A DNA stretch of 64,000 bases from Oreocharis arfaki (lineage: Eukaryota > Chordata > Aves > Passeriformes > Paramythiidae), in assembly GCA_013398015.1 (NCBI GenBank), contig VZRR01014162.1:1-64000 (forward strand). Reading direction: 5' to 3'. The translations under genes were made by a program, and so were the position numbers. The notes under the pieces are model-generated. The model was not told the origin of the DNA. It saw nothing but the letters and a program-made list of their open reading frames with translations, and made no database searches. Shown piece after piece: positions 12,201 through 27,200 of this stretch. Every line of letters starts with the position of its first letter. Position 1 is the first letter of the stretch.

Positions 12201-15200
12201 GAAGTCAGTCGCAACCTAGATTGTAAAGGAGGTGTAAAAGAAACATTCACAAAGGTAATATTTGTAATTAGTATTGAAAACAATTAGAAATGGAAAGGAA
12301 AAGTGTTTAAATGCTGTTCTCTTTAGGTGACAAAGCAACAAGTTGAGGACTTCAGCAAAGAGACAGAAGAGTTTCTCCAGAAACTCTTGACTGAGGGGCC
12401 TGGTGTTGTTGGGGATGATCTTGATAAAGGTAAATGGATTAATGTGTGTGAAGTGATGTTTTGAAAATATTAGTCTTTGGGCAATTCAAATTTTATGTAA
12501 AAAAAGAAAATTGTGCTTTCCTCATTAACATGCACACTCATGAGCCAGGAATGTGACCATTTTTAGTACAAGAACATCTACAGACTATACACAAATTCTG
12601 TCTTATTTATTTCCCATGAACCCTGGGATTATTTGTCTGGAAAAATTCCTCTCCTTTCCCAGGGCTCGAACTCATGGCTATGTTTGAAAAAGAATTAGAG
12701 AGACTGGAAAAAAGGCAGCGGGAACTGGGCAGTGCTGAGAAACTTTTAGACTTGCCAGCAACAACGTACCCGAACTTAGCAAAAGCACAGAAAGATGCAA
12801 AAGCTCTGAAGCAGATCTATGACATTTATGCACAACAAAAAGTGAGTATCACACTGAGTCTGCAGGGACACACACGTGTTCATGCACAAAGGTGGGGGAC
12901 AGAAGAAGAAGAAGTAGCCCCTTGGTTACTGTCAAATCTGTTTGAAGCCTTTGCATGAAATTAGCTATGCCCTGTAATTGGTTATCACCATGAAATGATT
13001 TTCATTAATAATCATATTAATACAGCACTATCAGTGTCTCCATGGTGGCCTAAACACATCCTCTCATCAGACAGGAACAGACTTCTCCCAGCCTCTAATA
13101 ATTGTTGGGATGGCATTTTACTGCACATGGTTCCTCGTCAGTTCTGTGAAACTCCTTTTGGATATAGGATGTGTACAGGTGACAATGGGTATCTCAGGCT
13201 TTAACTATTTTTTAAGAAGTTTTATTTTTCCAAAATTTGAATGTCCTGTGAAGTATGGTCCTGTTCTTCATATTCCATTTTTACTATTTCTTATACAACT
13301 GATTGTGTTTGGCTATGAATCAGTCTTGGACATGAACTTGTCTCTCCCTATGTTTGTAAAATGTTAATACAATTACGTTTTGGGGGTCAAAACTAAAAGG
13401 AATATGAATTTTTTTTTTCCTTCTTAATGTCATTATTTCCAGGCAGCTAAAGAGGAATGGTCTCAGACACTCTGGATAAACCTCAATGTCAAGGTTCTTC
13501 AGGAGGGAATCGAAGGCTTTCTGAAAGCCCTTCGGAAGCTGCCCAGACCCGTGCGCAGTATGCCCATAGGTGTCCAACTGGAGAAAAAAATGAAGGCATT
13601 TCGAGACTCCATTCCTTTGTTGCTTGATTTGAAAAATGAAGCTCTAAGAGAAAGGTTTGTTTTGATTTATTTATGTCCACTATATATAGAAGTATTTTAA
13701 GTGTTTTGTTAGAACTTTCTGTTACTGGGGTCGTGCCATCTCCTGGAGCTTGGAACTTCATTTCTGCTTAATGAATTCATGTAATAGCATGAAGGGTGGC
13801 TGCTATGGCTGGGATACTTGATGTATTCAAACTGTAGCTCTTGTTTAAACAGCAGAGTGCTAAACATGAGTTCACTATTATGTGTTACAGTTGTTTTTGT
13901 TTTTTACTGTATCGTGGTGTTAAATTGATGCATCAATTTAAAACAGGCATTGGCAGGACCTTATGGAGAAAACAGGAACACGGTTTGAAATGAAAACAGA
14001 AACATTCACTTTGGAAAATATGTTTGCTATGGAACTTCACAGACACACCAATGTTATCAGTGAAATAGTTGGAACTGCTGTTAAGGAGCTTAGCATTGAG
14101 AAGGTAATGTATTGAATTATAGGATCATAAAACTAAAAGACAAGGATGACAACAATCAGTTTTATTTGAGATTTAAATTGGCATGATTGCAAGTTTGGCC
14201 ATCTTCAGGGAGCTGCCATGATGCAGCTCATGGCAACTAAGATCTATAGCTCTGTTAATGAACTCCTGCTGTCACAGAATCCTCACAGAATTTGCTTTGG
14301 CAGCAGCATATTGGATTTCTATGATTACAGTAAGAAAGTTTGTCTTATGAAAATGGATCTGAAGAAGGATCCATTCTCTTGCTATCATGCTTTGAAATAG
14401 ACCCTTCTTTATAAACCAGAGTTAGAAAGTCTGTGCAAAAATTTTGCTGGATTAGTTGTTTCTTTTTTTTGCTAAGATTACAGTTCTCCAGTTTCTGAAG
14501 ACTGAAATATGCATCTTTTTATGTTCACATGCAGGGAATGAAGGAAATAATAGAAACATGGGAAAATATGAAATTCCCTATACAAGTGTACACCAAAGGC
14601 ACTGAGACACGAGGCTTTATTCTGGGATCTGTAGAGGAAATTTTAGAGATTCTTGATGACAACAACGTCAATCTTCAGAGTATTTTGGGCAGTCGATTTG
14701 TGGGTCCTTTCCTTCCATCCGCTCAGAAATGGGAAAGAACTCTGTCATTGATTGGTGAAGTAACTGAGGTAGGAGGAAAGTGCTGGACTAAATAATTAAT
14801 GTGTATTATTTATAATCCAGATTTTCTGTTGTACTTCTGTTTCCTCTGACGGTAACATTTGATTCTTAGATCTGGGTAACAGTTCAGAGAAAATGGATGT
14901 ACCTGGAGAGCATCTTTGTTGGTGGAGACATCAGATCACAGCTTCCAGAGGAAGTCAAAATATTTGATCGTGTAGACAAAATATTTAAAGAGGCAAGTGA
15001 CTGACTTGTGATCAGCATAATTATTTAGTGCATTTTGCTTCCAGTTCCGTTGTTACTTATAGTCTTCTGTGACATGTGTTGTACTGAGAATGATGTGCTT
15101 TAATTCATTGAATATGAGGTTGGGGAACCCAGGAATTTTGTGTTTTGCTTCACATCTGTCATAACCAGAAGACTTCTCCTGGTTTAGGTAAGATGGGCAG

Positions 15201-18200
15201 AGGTGACATTCTTGGCTGGCAGCACAGGGTAGACAGAATCTCCTTTTCCTTTCATTGTTTACATCTTTTTACCTTTACCTTGATAATAAGAAGCTTACGT
15301 GTGTTCCTGCTGATTGAGGACCTATGGATGTGCTAAAAAGGCTTTCCTGGTTCATGCCACTGCTCCCGTACTGAGCACATATTCCTGGTATGAATATGGC
15401 TTACTTCTCTGTTTCCCATCTGCAAAATTGAGAGAGTACTGTGATTTTGAAATATGATGTTTGATCAGTTCTTGAAGTACCATTGTGTTCAGGAGCAAAG
15501 TCAGTTATGTGATTAAGCTGGCCTGAGTGGGGATACAGGCTTGTCTGGCTTACACTTGCTTTTACAGTTGTATCTCCATAAACATACTACCTTCATGTTT
15601 TCATACAGCACTGCAGTACCACAAAACCATTGAAAAACCTTTGGTTCACTTCTTTAAGGACCTGTACTGCTTGTGCTGTTTGCATGCTTTGTCATTAATG
15701 AAATGTAATTTAATATAACCTATTCTGTTCAAAATTTTCTAAACTTCCTTTTCTCCCGGTATAGATAATGGATGAAAGTGTAAAAGACCCGACAATAAAA
15801 AACTGCTGTGAAGCCCCAAATCGTCTGTCAGACTTCCGTCATATAAACGATGTGCTGGAGAAATGCCAGAAAAGCTTGAATGATTATTTGGATTCCAAGC
15901 GAAATGCTTTCCCGAGATTTTTCTTTATATCTGATGACGAGTTGCTCAGTATCCTTGGCAGCAGCAACGCACTCTGTGTGCAGGAACACATGATAAAGGT
16001 ACAGTGTCTGGCTTTCCACAGTGCCTTGTGCTTTTAGGTGCTTTAAAAAGTTTAACAGACTGTACTGTACGTGCTCATAAGGATGCATGAATGTTTTTTG
16101 CATGCAAAGAGCATCCTGGCAGCATCTTGAAGAAGCTTCTGAATAACCAGATCAAATCTGATGCACAGTCTCTCCTGGCTCTCACACTGGTTGGTAGCAG
16201 TTATGGTAGAGGAGCATTCAAGAAGAACTTTCCTCATAGATTGTACCTCCTCCTGGATCTTTATTTTCTAGGAAAAAAAAAAATCAATGTCATTTGGGCC
16301 TGATTTTTTTGCTTGATGCTCTGCAGTTGTGCTGCTGGGCTATATATCAGCATTTGTATTTGATTACTTAGGAGTCAGATCCATTTCTCTGGAGAAGAGC
16401 TGGGGGCTGCATGCACTTATATCTTGCAGGCTTTGTTTCTAAAATGCCCGTGAATTTCTCTGTTGGTGCATTTCAGATGTTTGATAATGTAGCCTCGCTG
16501 AGGTTCCAGGATGGTGACAATGATGAGAAGATTGCCACAGCCATGATCTCAGCTGAGGGGGAGGTGATGGAATTCCGGCAGGTTGTTCCTGCTGTGGGCA
16601 GAGTGGAGAACTGGATGACAGCAGTGCTGGAGGAAATGAGACGGACCAACAGACGCCTCACCAAGGAAGCTGTTTTTCGATATTGTGAAGACAGAAGCAG
16701 GTGAAACAATCAGTGTCAAGGATAACACAAATAACCTGATATGTTGTTATGAGCCTGTAGTGATATAGAAAAGTTAAGGCATAATTTTAAAATTCCTACA
16801 CAATTTAATCTGTATTTCTCTGTGTGGAGGGACATGAATAAATTCGCATGCACTATTTTAACTAACATGAAGAGTGTATAATCTCTCACATCTATTTTCC
16901 TGAATCTCGAGTTTTATTTTTGGTGTTGTGTATTCAGTTTGTTTTTCTCATGATGAATTCCACTTGGCAATTTTATACATGGAACAGGCAGCTTTTCTGA
17001 AAAGTTTTCTGAAATATTTTCAGAATATTTCCTAGGCTTTTGAAATCCCACAGCATGCTTTGATAGAATTCTGTATATCTCTGAAATTGTATTGTAGCTG
17101 TTGCAGGAACAGGAGGAACTTCTTTATTGTTGTTGTGGTATATTTTTCTTTCCTGGTCAGTTACTTAAAATAAACAGTAACTGAACCTCACTCACTATAC
17201 GTGTTTTCCGTAGAGTTGATTGGATGTTGCTCTTCCAAGGCATGATGGTGCTCGCTACTAATCAAGTGTGGTGGACTTGGGAGGTAGAGGATGTCTTTCG
17301 AAAAGTGAAAAAGGGAGAAAAGCAGGCAATGAAACTTTATGCCAAAAAAATGCACAAGCAAATCGATGACCTCGTTACCCGCATTACAATGCCCTTGAGC
17401 AAAAACGACAGGAAAAAATACAACACTGTTCTCATCATCGATGTGCACGCCAGAGACATCATCGATATATTTGTCAGAGACAGGTAAACACCGCCTCCAA
17501 CTTCTGAGCAAACACCGGGGGTGTGTAAGCTGTATTGCCATCCTTCTGGCTCACGTGAGCTCTGTCGTGCAGCATTCTGCAGGCTCAGGAGTTCGAGTGG
17601 GAGAGCCAGCTGCGGTTTTACTGGGAGCGCGAGCCGGACGAGCTGACGGTGCGGCAGTGCACCGGCACCTTCTCCTACGGCTACGAGTACATGGGGCTCA
17701 ACGGGCGGCTCGTCATCACCCCGCTCACCGACCGCATCTACCTCACGCTCACACAGGTGCACCTTCAAGGGGATTTTGCTAACGAGCCCTTGTTACACTT
17801 AGACAGTCACATCCTTGTTGTATTGCCTCTTCCTGCTGTCTCTCAGATGCCGGTGTGAACACTGAGATGTTTGAAATCAGTAGCGAAATCCTTCTGACCT
17901 CATTGCTGCAAAGACGATGTGGAAGGCATTCATAAGGCTTTTTGTACCCAAGGGTTCATTTGTGGTTTTGTTACCAACCTAATATAAATCTAATCCGAGC
18001 TTTACTTTGCTTGTTGTTCTGTCTTCAAAGGCTCTATCAATGTATTTGGGAGGAGCACCAGCAGGCCCAGCAGGTACAGGGAAGACAGAAACAACCAAGG
18101 ATCTGGCCAAAGCACTGGGCTTGCTGTGTGTAGTGACAAACTGTGGAGAAGGCATGGACTTCAAAGTAAGAGTTAAAGATCTGTGTTCTCTGATAAAATG

Positions 18201-21200
18201 CCAGTTCTGCTCTTTATCAGTGCCCGGGATAAGGACATACTCTGAACATCTGCATAAGTATTTCCCTTAGAGATACCATGCTGTTTGATAATTAAATTTA
18301 GTAGAAAATATCAATTTTGAATAAATTCCTGAAGGAATTTCAGACCCTTTCAAGCAGGGGAGCAATGACTGCATGGTATGTGTTTAAACTTGTGATAGCC
18401 AATCTGTACTTGGCAAGTAATTATTGCAAGACCTTATGATGGATTTATTCACAAGCATCCAGAAGTTTATCCAGCATTAAGAATTTTAGCGTATTCCAAA
18501 GTTTCTTTTGATGCTGATTGTTGTATATATTCACTGCTGAGAAGTTTTTCTTGTTGTTCCTTTTAGGCAATGGGTAAAATTTTCTCAGGTCTTGCCCAAT
18601 GTGGAGCATGGGGATGCTTTGATGAATTCAATCGCATTGATGCTTCCGTGCTTTCAGTTATTTCTTCCCAGATTCAGACGATCCGAAATGCTTTAATGAA
18701 GGGGTGGAAAAGATTTCAGGTAAACATTAAAAAAGAAGTGTAATTGTGAAAGCTAATCTTGGTTTTCAGGCCAGGATTCAGGGTTAGACTCCATCATTAG
18801 ATCAAAGGGCTGCTGCTTCTGTAATTTGTTTGTGCTGAACGTTTCAAGCTCCTGAGTATGTACTTTTGGTGTGAAAGATGTTAAATCCTTGCTGATTGCC
18901 TAATCCTTTGTGAGGTTCTTCCTTTGTGAAGTGAGATAAAAGTGATCTTAATAGGATAATAGCAAGTTATTGGGGTAATAGTCTAGTAGTAATGAGGAAC
19001 AGGAGTAACTTAACTTGACGTAGATTGTGAGGCTTTATTTACTGAGGCTTTATTTTCTGATGTTTATTGGAATTCAAGAACTTCAGACAGAAAATTTGCA
19101 GCTGGTGAAATATCTTACAGAAGGTACATTCATTCCATTGTTTGTATCAGGATGATTGCATAAAGCTAAATATTTTAGCACTTTGTCCTGCGTGGGTACC
19201 CCAGTATTACTGGTTTTCTCTTTGAGCAAATAGTGTTCTTTTTTAAAATTCCTAATTCACATTGTTCTAATGTTTTCTTATGCCTTTAGTTTGAAGGACA
19301 GGAGATTTCCCTTGACAGCCGTATCGGCATTTTTATTACAATGAATCCTGGTTATGCTGGCCGCACAGAGCTCCCTGAGTCTGTAAAAGCTCTGTTCAGG
19401 CCTGTGGTTGTTATTGTACCAGATCTTCAGCAGATCTGTGAAATAATGCTGTTTTCTGAAGGGTTCCTTACAGCAAAGGTAAGAAAATTTTGTTGTTCCC
19501 TATGCCCGTGTTTGCATATCCCACCATGTTTGCATGGCCAGTAGCAATGTCCGCATTCGTGATCATTTAAATTAAATCTCAAACAGGTCCTTGCCAAAAA
19601 GATGACAGTGCTGTACAAGCTGGCAAGGGAACAGCTTTCTAAACAACATCACTATGATTTTGGACTGCGGGCCCTTAAGTCAGTTTTGGTGATGGCTGGA
19701 GAATTGAAAAGAGGATCAGCAGACCTCAGTGAGGTAGATTTGCTGCTTAGTTACCCTGGGCACATCATCTTTTTCTTTAGGAAGGGGATGTGTTTACCCC
19801 TCTGATGTAGTTTGTCTGCTTTGGAAACAGGAACATTGGTGGTATTTGTCTTATTATTTCACTTTGTTCTTATTGAGTTCCATTGTGCTCTCTGCCATTA
19901 GAACTCCAGTCAAAGTGGGGAAATCTATGGAAAATGAGGTATTTTCCTGCTTGTTAAGTCCAGGATGCAAATAGCCAGATGAATATCTCTGGATGACTAG
20001 CAAAAACTGATTTTTGGACAGTGAGTGCTCCAGCTCAGGGAAGCTGTGGTGTGGAACACTGCAGCCATTTGGCATTCGATTAACGTGGTAGAAAAAGGCA
20101 GTGAATTATTTTTAGTTATTGATATGCTTAATCCATATAAAATAATCTCTGTTGTTTCCACTAGGAACTGATGACAAAAAAACATTCTAAAAGCTTTACT
20201 GAAATAATCAGGCAATAGCTTTTAAGGATTTAAAGTTTTGAAGTACCTTGTTTTAGCTGATTAGTTAACTGTTTGCTAAAGATTGATTTTGCTATGTTTT
20301 GTCTAGGATGTTGTACTAATGAGAGCTCTGCGAGATATGAATCTTCCTAAATTTGTGTTTGAAGATGTGCCTCTCTTCCTTGGCCTAATCTCTGACCTGT
20401 TTCCTGGCCTGGACTGCCCTCGAGTCCGCTACCCTAACTTTAATGATGCTGTAGAGCAAGTTTTGGAAGAACGGGGTTATGTTGTTCTACCAGTCCAGGT
20501 ATAAAAAATGTTAATTGCTTCAGGTTGTGTTGTAAACATGAGGCTGCAGATGCATTGTTGCACCCTGGAGTGGCTCCAGGAAAACTTATCTGATATAGGC
20601 CAGCTGCTAATATTGTCCACAAAGAGTTAGGACAGTAGTCTGCTGAATGCATGTTTATTTTTCAGGTGGATAAAGTAGTTCAGATGTATGAGACAATGTT
20701 AACTCGGCACACTACAATGGTGGTTGGACCTACTGGAGGTGGCAAGACAGTTGTTATTAAAACCTTGTGCCAGGCCCAAAACAAGTGAGTATAGAATGTA
20801 AACCAGGCTGTAAAATGACACTGTCTGTGTTACTCAGCCTTGCCCAGTCATGACAGGATCAACAGCTGCCCAGAGTATTTGCTTGGGTTAACATGAGATG
20901 ACAGTGTGACATTTTACTATTACTTTTCTTGCTGTATCTTTAGGCTGGGATTATTGACAAAGCTTTATGTACTGAACCCTAAAGCTATGAGTGTGATTGA
21001 GCTGTATGGGATCCTTGACCCTGTCACACGAGACTGGACAGATGGAGTCCTGTCAAACATTTTTCGGGATATCAACAGACCCACTGACAAGAAAGAGCGA
21101 AGGTAGGCAGCTAGAAATCGTTGTGGTTGCTTTGAGATCCTGGGGTCCACATCAATTAAAAAAAAATTGATATGGCACTATTTGAAAAAACAAATGCTAA

Positions 21201-24200
21201 ATAAATAGAAAGTGTCTAGGGGTCTTTCTGTCTCCTGTGAGTTTCTAGTCTCTATTAACTATGCAATTATAAAAAATTAATGGTAAACTTCAAAATAGCT
21301 GGGCTGACACCATTGGTAGCACTTCTGAATTCAGAAATATGTTACTGAAATCAGAGATCAGTCAGCGCCCCATGGCTCTTGTACACAGGTACATTCTCTT
21401 TGATGGAGATGTGGATGCTCTCTGGGTTGAAAACATGAATTCTGTCATGGATGACAACAAGTTATTGACCCTGGCAAATGGGGAACGGATTAGACTCCAG
21501 GCACACTGTGCTCTGTTGTTTGAGGTAAGAAATGACTGCACCATTGAACACACGGGAAGGGTTAGATACAGATGGGGCTTCAAAGACTGAAAAGCAGTCA
21601 CTGTGTATCATTATCTTGTGTGATTATTTTACAGGTTGGGGACTTACAGTATGCATCTCCTGCCACAGTATCCCGCTGCGGAATGGTCTTTGTAGATCCT
21701 AAAAATCTGAGATATGAGCCCTACTGGCAGAAGTGGGTCAAAAGAAGAGAAAATGAGGTGGGAGTTTCTGCTCTTGTTCAGAGAGTATTTGTATTTAACA
21801 CTGAACTGTAGGCAGCTGTAAAACACCTGTGTAAAGGCAGTCTGATTTTTCTGACGAGAGTTAACAGTGAGATTGCTTAGGTCCTTTCTTCTTACATTTA
21901 GTTTGAAAACTCAAGTCCACAGGGAGCTGAAGTAAGACAATTTAGTTGCTACCACTTGGTGAATGCTGATCTTCATTTGCTGTACACCCAGCTGATACAA
22001 CAGCATCACATTTTTTCATGGGACTGTACTTTGTCTTTAGTAGAAGTGATTTCTTCAGGAGCAATACCTGGTCAGCCAGGTATTGATGGGAAGTTCTGCT
22101 GTCAAAATTTGTCTTTCCAGCCTTCTGTGTGCTGAATTATTGCCCTTTTTGTGTTCCTTAGCAAGAGAAAGTGGAATTGAATCGTCTCTTTCAAAAGTAC
22201 GTTCCTGACCTCATTGATATGATCGTGGAGGGAATTGTGGATGGCAAACAGGAACGAAAGCTGAAGACCATTATTCCTCAAACAGATTTAAATATGGTAA
22301 GAAACAGAGAATAAAGATTGAACACGTTTAACTAAAAAGAAAATGGAATGATGGAGGAAGTAAAACGCTCCCAAAGAAAGCACAGGAGGAGAGTCTGTGC
22401 CGAAATGTCAGTTTGCTACTGATGAGCACAGAGACACCAAACCAATCAGCTCCTAACAGTGCTCTTCTACTGAACTTAAAACACAGCAGTAGGGTCACCT
22501 GTAAGAACAAAAGACCAGCAATCAGCTGAAAACATATTAAGAGTTTTCATGCATCTAAATGGCAATTTTGTTTACAGATTTGTCCTTCGTCCAACAGATC
22601 GTGCAGTTGACTGTGATGCTGGATGTCCTAGTGGTAAAGCCTGAAAATCCTGATGTTCTGGAGTGTTTTTTCTTGGAAGCTTTGTATTGCTCCTTAGGTG
22701 CTTCTCTTCTTGATGCTGGGAGAATTAAATTTGATGAAAACGTTAAACGGATTTCCTGCATGACTATTGTTCAGGGTGAGAACATCCTGGCAAAGCCAGG
22801 GGAGCTGCCAGGTAGGACCATGTCATAATTCAATCCAATTTAACCCCATTGATTACAGTAGAAAAGTGTTAGTTTCCATGAAAGCAGATCATTATTTTCC
22901 TTACAGCTAGCTGTCCTGGCTGCAAAATATGCTCCTTGAGGGGCTATGGGTGAAAACCTCGTAGAGGTGCTCATGCTGGGTGACTCTCAGCTAATGGTCT
23001 GTCTTCACAGAGCTGTACTCTTCTATGCCAATTTGAAGAGATAAACAGTGAAAGGAAAAACAAAATTTGAAAGGAAAGCCAGTGGGAGTGGCTTAAAAAG
23101 TGATAATACGATCCAGGTGCTGGAGTAGAGGAATTTTGGTTGATGCCTTCATGGGTTAAATGACTTGTAGATAGAACAAAGTGTTGCCCAGCTTGGTCTC
23201 TAATCTTACCCTTCATTTTCATCTCAATCAGGTTGTTTCTTAGGAAATATTTCAGTGTCTTAAAAAACTTGCAGTTGCTTAATGGTTTTGCAGGTCAGCT
23301 GCCAACTTTATATGACTTCCATTTTGATGAATCTCAAAAGAAGTGGGTACCTTGGGCGCAACTTGTTCCTGAGTATATTCATAATCCTGAAGTGAAATTT
23401 CTTGACATTCTAGGTGAGTATAAGATAAAATAAAGTGATGGTTTGCTTTTAATTCATAATGTGCCACCACCGAGTGCATGGCACTCAACATGAGACATCC
23501 TCTTTCTGTACTGAAGGTCATCTACTCAAGTTCAGTTTCTTGTGATGGCACAAGTCAGTTTCTTTAAAGTTCTTGTCGTTGTAGTTTAGCAGTAATAAAG
23601 CTGATGTTTACAGCATTGTGTAATAAAAAAGCGAGGAAAGGATGAAAGCATCTTTCAGTTAATGAGGCTTATTAGGAGCTAACAATGCCTTTTAAAAGCT
23701 AGAATAGCAGAAGATTCACAGCTTGCTCTACCAGAAATTCTAGGAAAACATCAGCTCGTGGTTCAAGTATTCAATAGATAAAAATTATGTTCTTAGGGCT
23801 GTTATTTGTTGTTACTTCATGCATTGCCTAATGGTGCTTTTCATAGTTAAGGACGAATATAGGCACCTTAATTTACAGTGATACTCCAGCAAGCACAGGT
23901 TAACTTCACTGACACAAGAGATAAATTTATGATCTCTGAAGTTGCTCCAAATGGCAGGCTATTCACATAGAAAAAAATTCATCTCTGTAGAGTTCTGGGA
24001 AAATGCTTATGATCCAAATAAATCCTGATTGTATCCTTGAAATAGGGATTAAATGGAGCTTAACCAGACCATGACCCTCCTATATGAAAGGTAACTTCTT
24101 TTTTAGTATGTATATATAAGAAAAGGTCCCAATGACGAAGACTGAAAAGAGATGATTAAGCAATTAAAATTTTCTTTCATCATTGTTAGTGAGTTGATAA

Positions 24201-27200
24201 TTCAGACTATGTCTTTGTGCAACTGCATGTTAATACCTTGAAAGTGTGTTCCAGCACTATTCTATAAATATAAATCCCCCAGATCTGTAGTGCATTTTCA
24301 TTTAGCCAGGGATTGTGTTCATGCTCTTTTTCAGTGCCCACAGTGGATACCACACGCACTGCTTGGTTACTGGATCAGATGGTAAAAGTGAAACGCCCAG
24401 TTGTTCTTGTAGGTGAATCGGGTACATCTAAGACAGCAACTACACAGAACTTCCTAAGCAATCTGGACAAAGACCTTAATGTACGTGTGAGGCATTTTGC
24501 CCTGTTTGTAAAGCTGTGTTTTCATTCTTTGCCCTCGTGGTAAATTTGCACTGTGAGGTGTTAGTCCGTGGGTTGCAAGATTGACTTGGGTAATGTGACT
24601 GCAAGCTCCAGACCCAAAGTGTGTGACTGATTTGAAAACCCTTCAAGATCAAAGATGTTTTGTCCTCTTCTACCTTGTACAGACTCAATTTTATAAAGTA
24701 AAAATATATTATCAAAGTGTTAAGAATGGGGTTGCTTTTCTTTGTCATCTGTAATTCAAGCGAATAATGGACCTGAGAAGCATTTCCTGTATGTCTGACA
24801 ACTAATATACGAAATATTTTTGAATGCTCTAGTAAAAAAAAAACCCAGCAAAACAGGTTGGAATCCATTCTTATCATCTCCTGTTTGCAGCTGGTGCTGG
24901 TAATTAACTTCTCTTCTCGTACAACGTCCCTGGACATCCAGAGAAACTTGGAGACAAACGTAGAAAAACGAACTAAAGACACTTTTGGCCCTCCCATGGG
25001 AAAACGTCTCCTTGTGTTCATGGATGATATGAACATGCCAAGGGTAAGCTGTCAATAGTTTTGCAAAGTAGTATAAAAACATTTGTGGCTCTGATATGGT
25101 CCCTGCATGCACAAATCCAGTGTGCATTTAGTTTATCACAGAGAAGAGGTGCTTTCCCCATAGGAGACATTGGGATGAGTGTTGACAGTCAGTGCCAGAG
25201 CTTTAGAAAGTGTCCCTTAGTCCCTGTAATGTTCTCCTGAGTATGGAGCACAATATTCCCACATTTAAAGCAGTAATTGGTGAGCTGATGTAGTGTGCTT
25301 TGATGTATCCTTGTGTATCCTGCAGATTGATGAGTATGGCACACAGCAACCCATTGCCCTACTGAAGCTGCTGCTAGAGAAAGGTTTCATGTACGATCGT
25401 GGTAAAGAGATGAACATTAAATTTCTTCGAGACTTGGGTTTTGTTGCTGCCATGGGCAAAGCTGGAGGAGGTCGGAATGAAGTTGACCCTCGATTCACCT
25501 CACTCTTCAGTGTTTTTAACGTCCCTTTTCCTTCTGAGCAATCACTGAATTTGATCTACTCTTCCATCCTGAGAGGCCACACTGCGGTAATTTCACTGTT
25601 TTTAAAGGATTGCTCAACGCATTTATGATTTTTAGATAGACATTTATTTCCATGTTGTTGCAAAACCTGAAATCTTGGTTACCATTTTTTTAATACCTAG
25701 AACCTCACACAAACCTCTCTTCCTCTTTTCTTTCTCAACGGGTTTTACATTGTTTAGATAAATTATTGTGTAATATGTAAACATTCAAGCCAGCAGATAA
25801 TTTATGAACCTGGGGCTTTTCATAGGTTGAAAACTGTGAATGTTATGGTTGCAGTTCCTGTAAGCAAATGCACAAAGATCAGCAAACTCTTTCCTGAATG
25901 AGTATGAAAAACTTAATATAATTCAATAGACTGCATTAGTAGCCAGGTATCTGCAACATTAGATAAGAGCAGCTTAATTTTTCTGCTATAGAAATCCTGT
26001 GGGAATTCCAGTCACTGAGTTTGATGTTATCTTGATCACTCAGCAGGTTCCAGACTGAAGATGGAGCCTGCCCTAAACATTTAACTGCAGAATGTTCATA
26101 CTACAGAGAATTTCTGAACCAAACAGATTTAAAAGCTGGAAAGCAGATTATGTTTAATAGCATTGAGTTCTGTCTGGGCAGCCTCATGAAAACATCTCCT
26201 TTCTCATGTTTGCAGACCTTTAATGAGTCCATATCAGCCATCTCTGACAAGATTACTCTGTGTACTTTGGAACTTTATAAAATGATTGTTACTGACCTAC
26301 CCCCTACTCCTTCCAAATTCCATTACATTTTTAACCTGCGGGATCTTTCCAGGATCTATAATGGACTTGTTCTTACAGATTCAGAAAGGTAAGAATAGAA
26401 AAACTGTCATTAGTGGTCCCACACCTATTGTTTTGGGGTGAATCTGGGTGAAAATGAGGTAATTTTGTACATGAAATCAGTCAGATTTGGTCACTTTTCA
26501 TAAGAACACAATGAGAAATAAAACACCCTAAATCGTGATCTTATTCTTGGTACCAAACACTGATGCATTAGTCCTTCTTAAATGAGATATCAGAGGTAAA
26601 AATGCAAGCAAATTAGGTATTATGAAAAGAACCAAATCCTAAAGATCATAAAGTAAAAAGGTCAATCCAGAATTTGGTCCTTGTTATTAACCATATGGCC
26701 TTAGGCATCTTGTCAGCTCATTTGGTGCAGTCTCATATTTTGATGTTATTTCAGGTTTCACACAGTGACCCAGATGGTGAGAGTTTGGAGAAATGAGTGC
26801 CTGAGGGTTTTCCATGACAGGCTGATTAATGAAACAGACAAAGAATTGGTGAGTAATTTCTTTCAATTTTTTAGTAGTCATTGACTATTATTATGGCAAT
26901 TAATTTGCAGCAGCAACACTACCAAATGTTGGACTCAGGTCTTGCCATCCGACTGCAGACTTGTCTAAGCAATATGTTGCTCATTAATTTAAAACATGGC
27001 TCACAGAAGATTTTTTTCCTAAAACAATTTGGCTGTGGCAGACTAAGAAAGCAGATCTGCTGAAGCAATGGAAAGTATCACTTGGTTTGCCTGTCCAGGA
27101 AAATTGATTGGCAGAAGTAAGGGTGATAAAATGTGAGAGCAGTACAAGAGAAAACTCAGGAAATCACTTCAAGTCAGTATTTTCTTTCTGGAAGGATTGT

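Noticed and set aside
14993..14999. GT donor at 14997 as an alternative to the GC donor
   Set aside because: It would add GCAA to the exon and put the next exon out of frame, destroying the conserved linker sequence.
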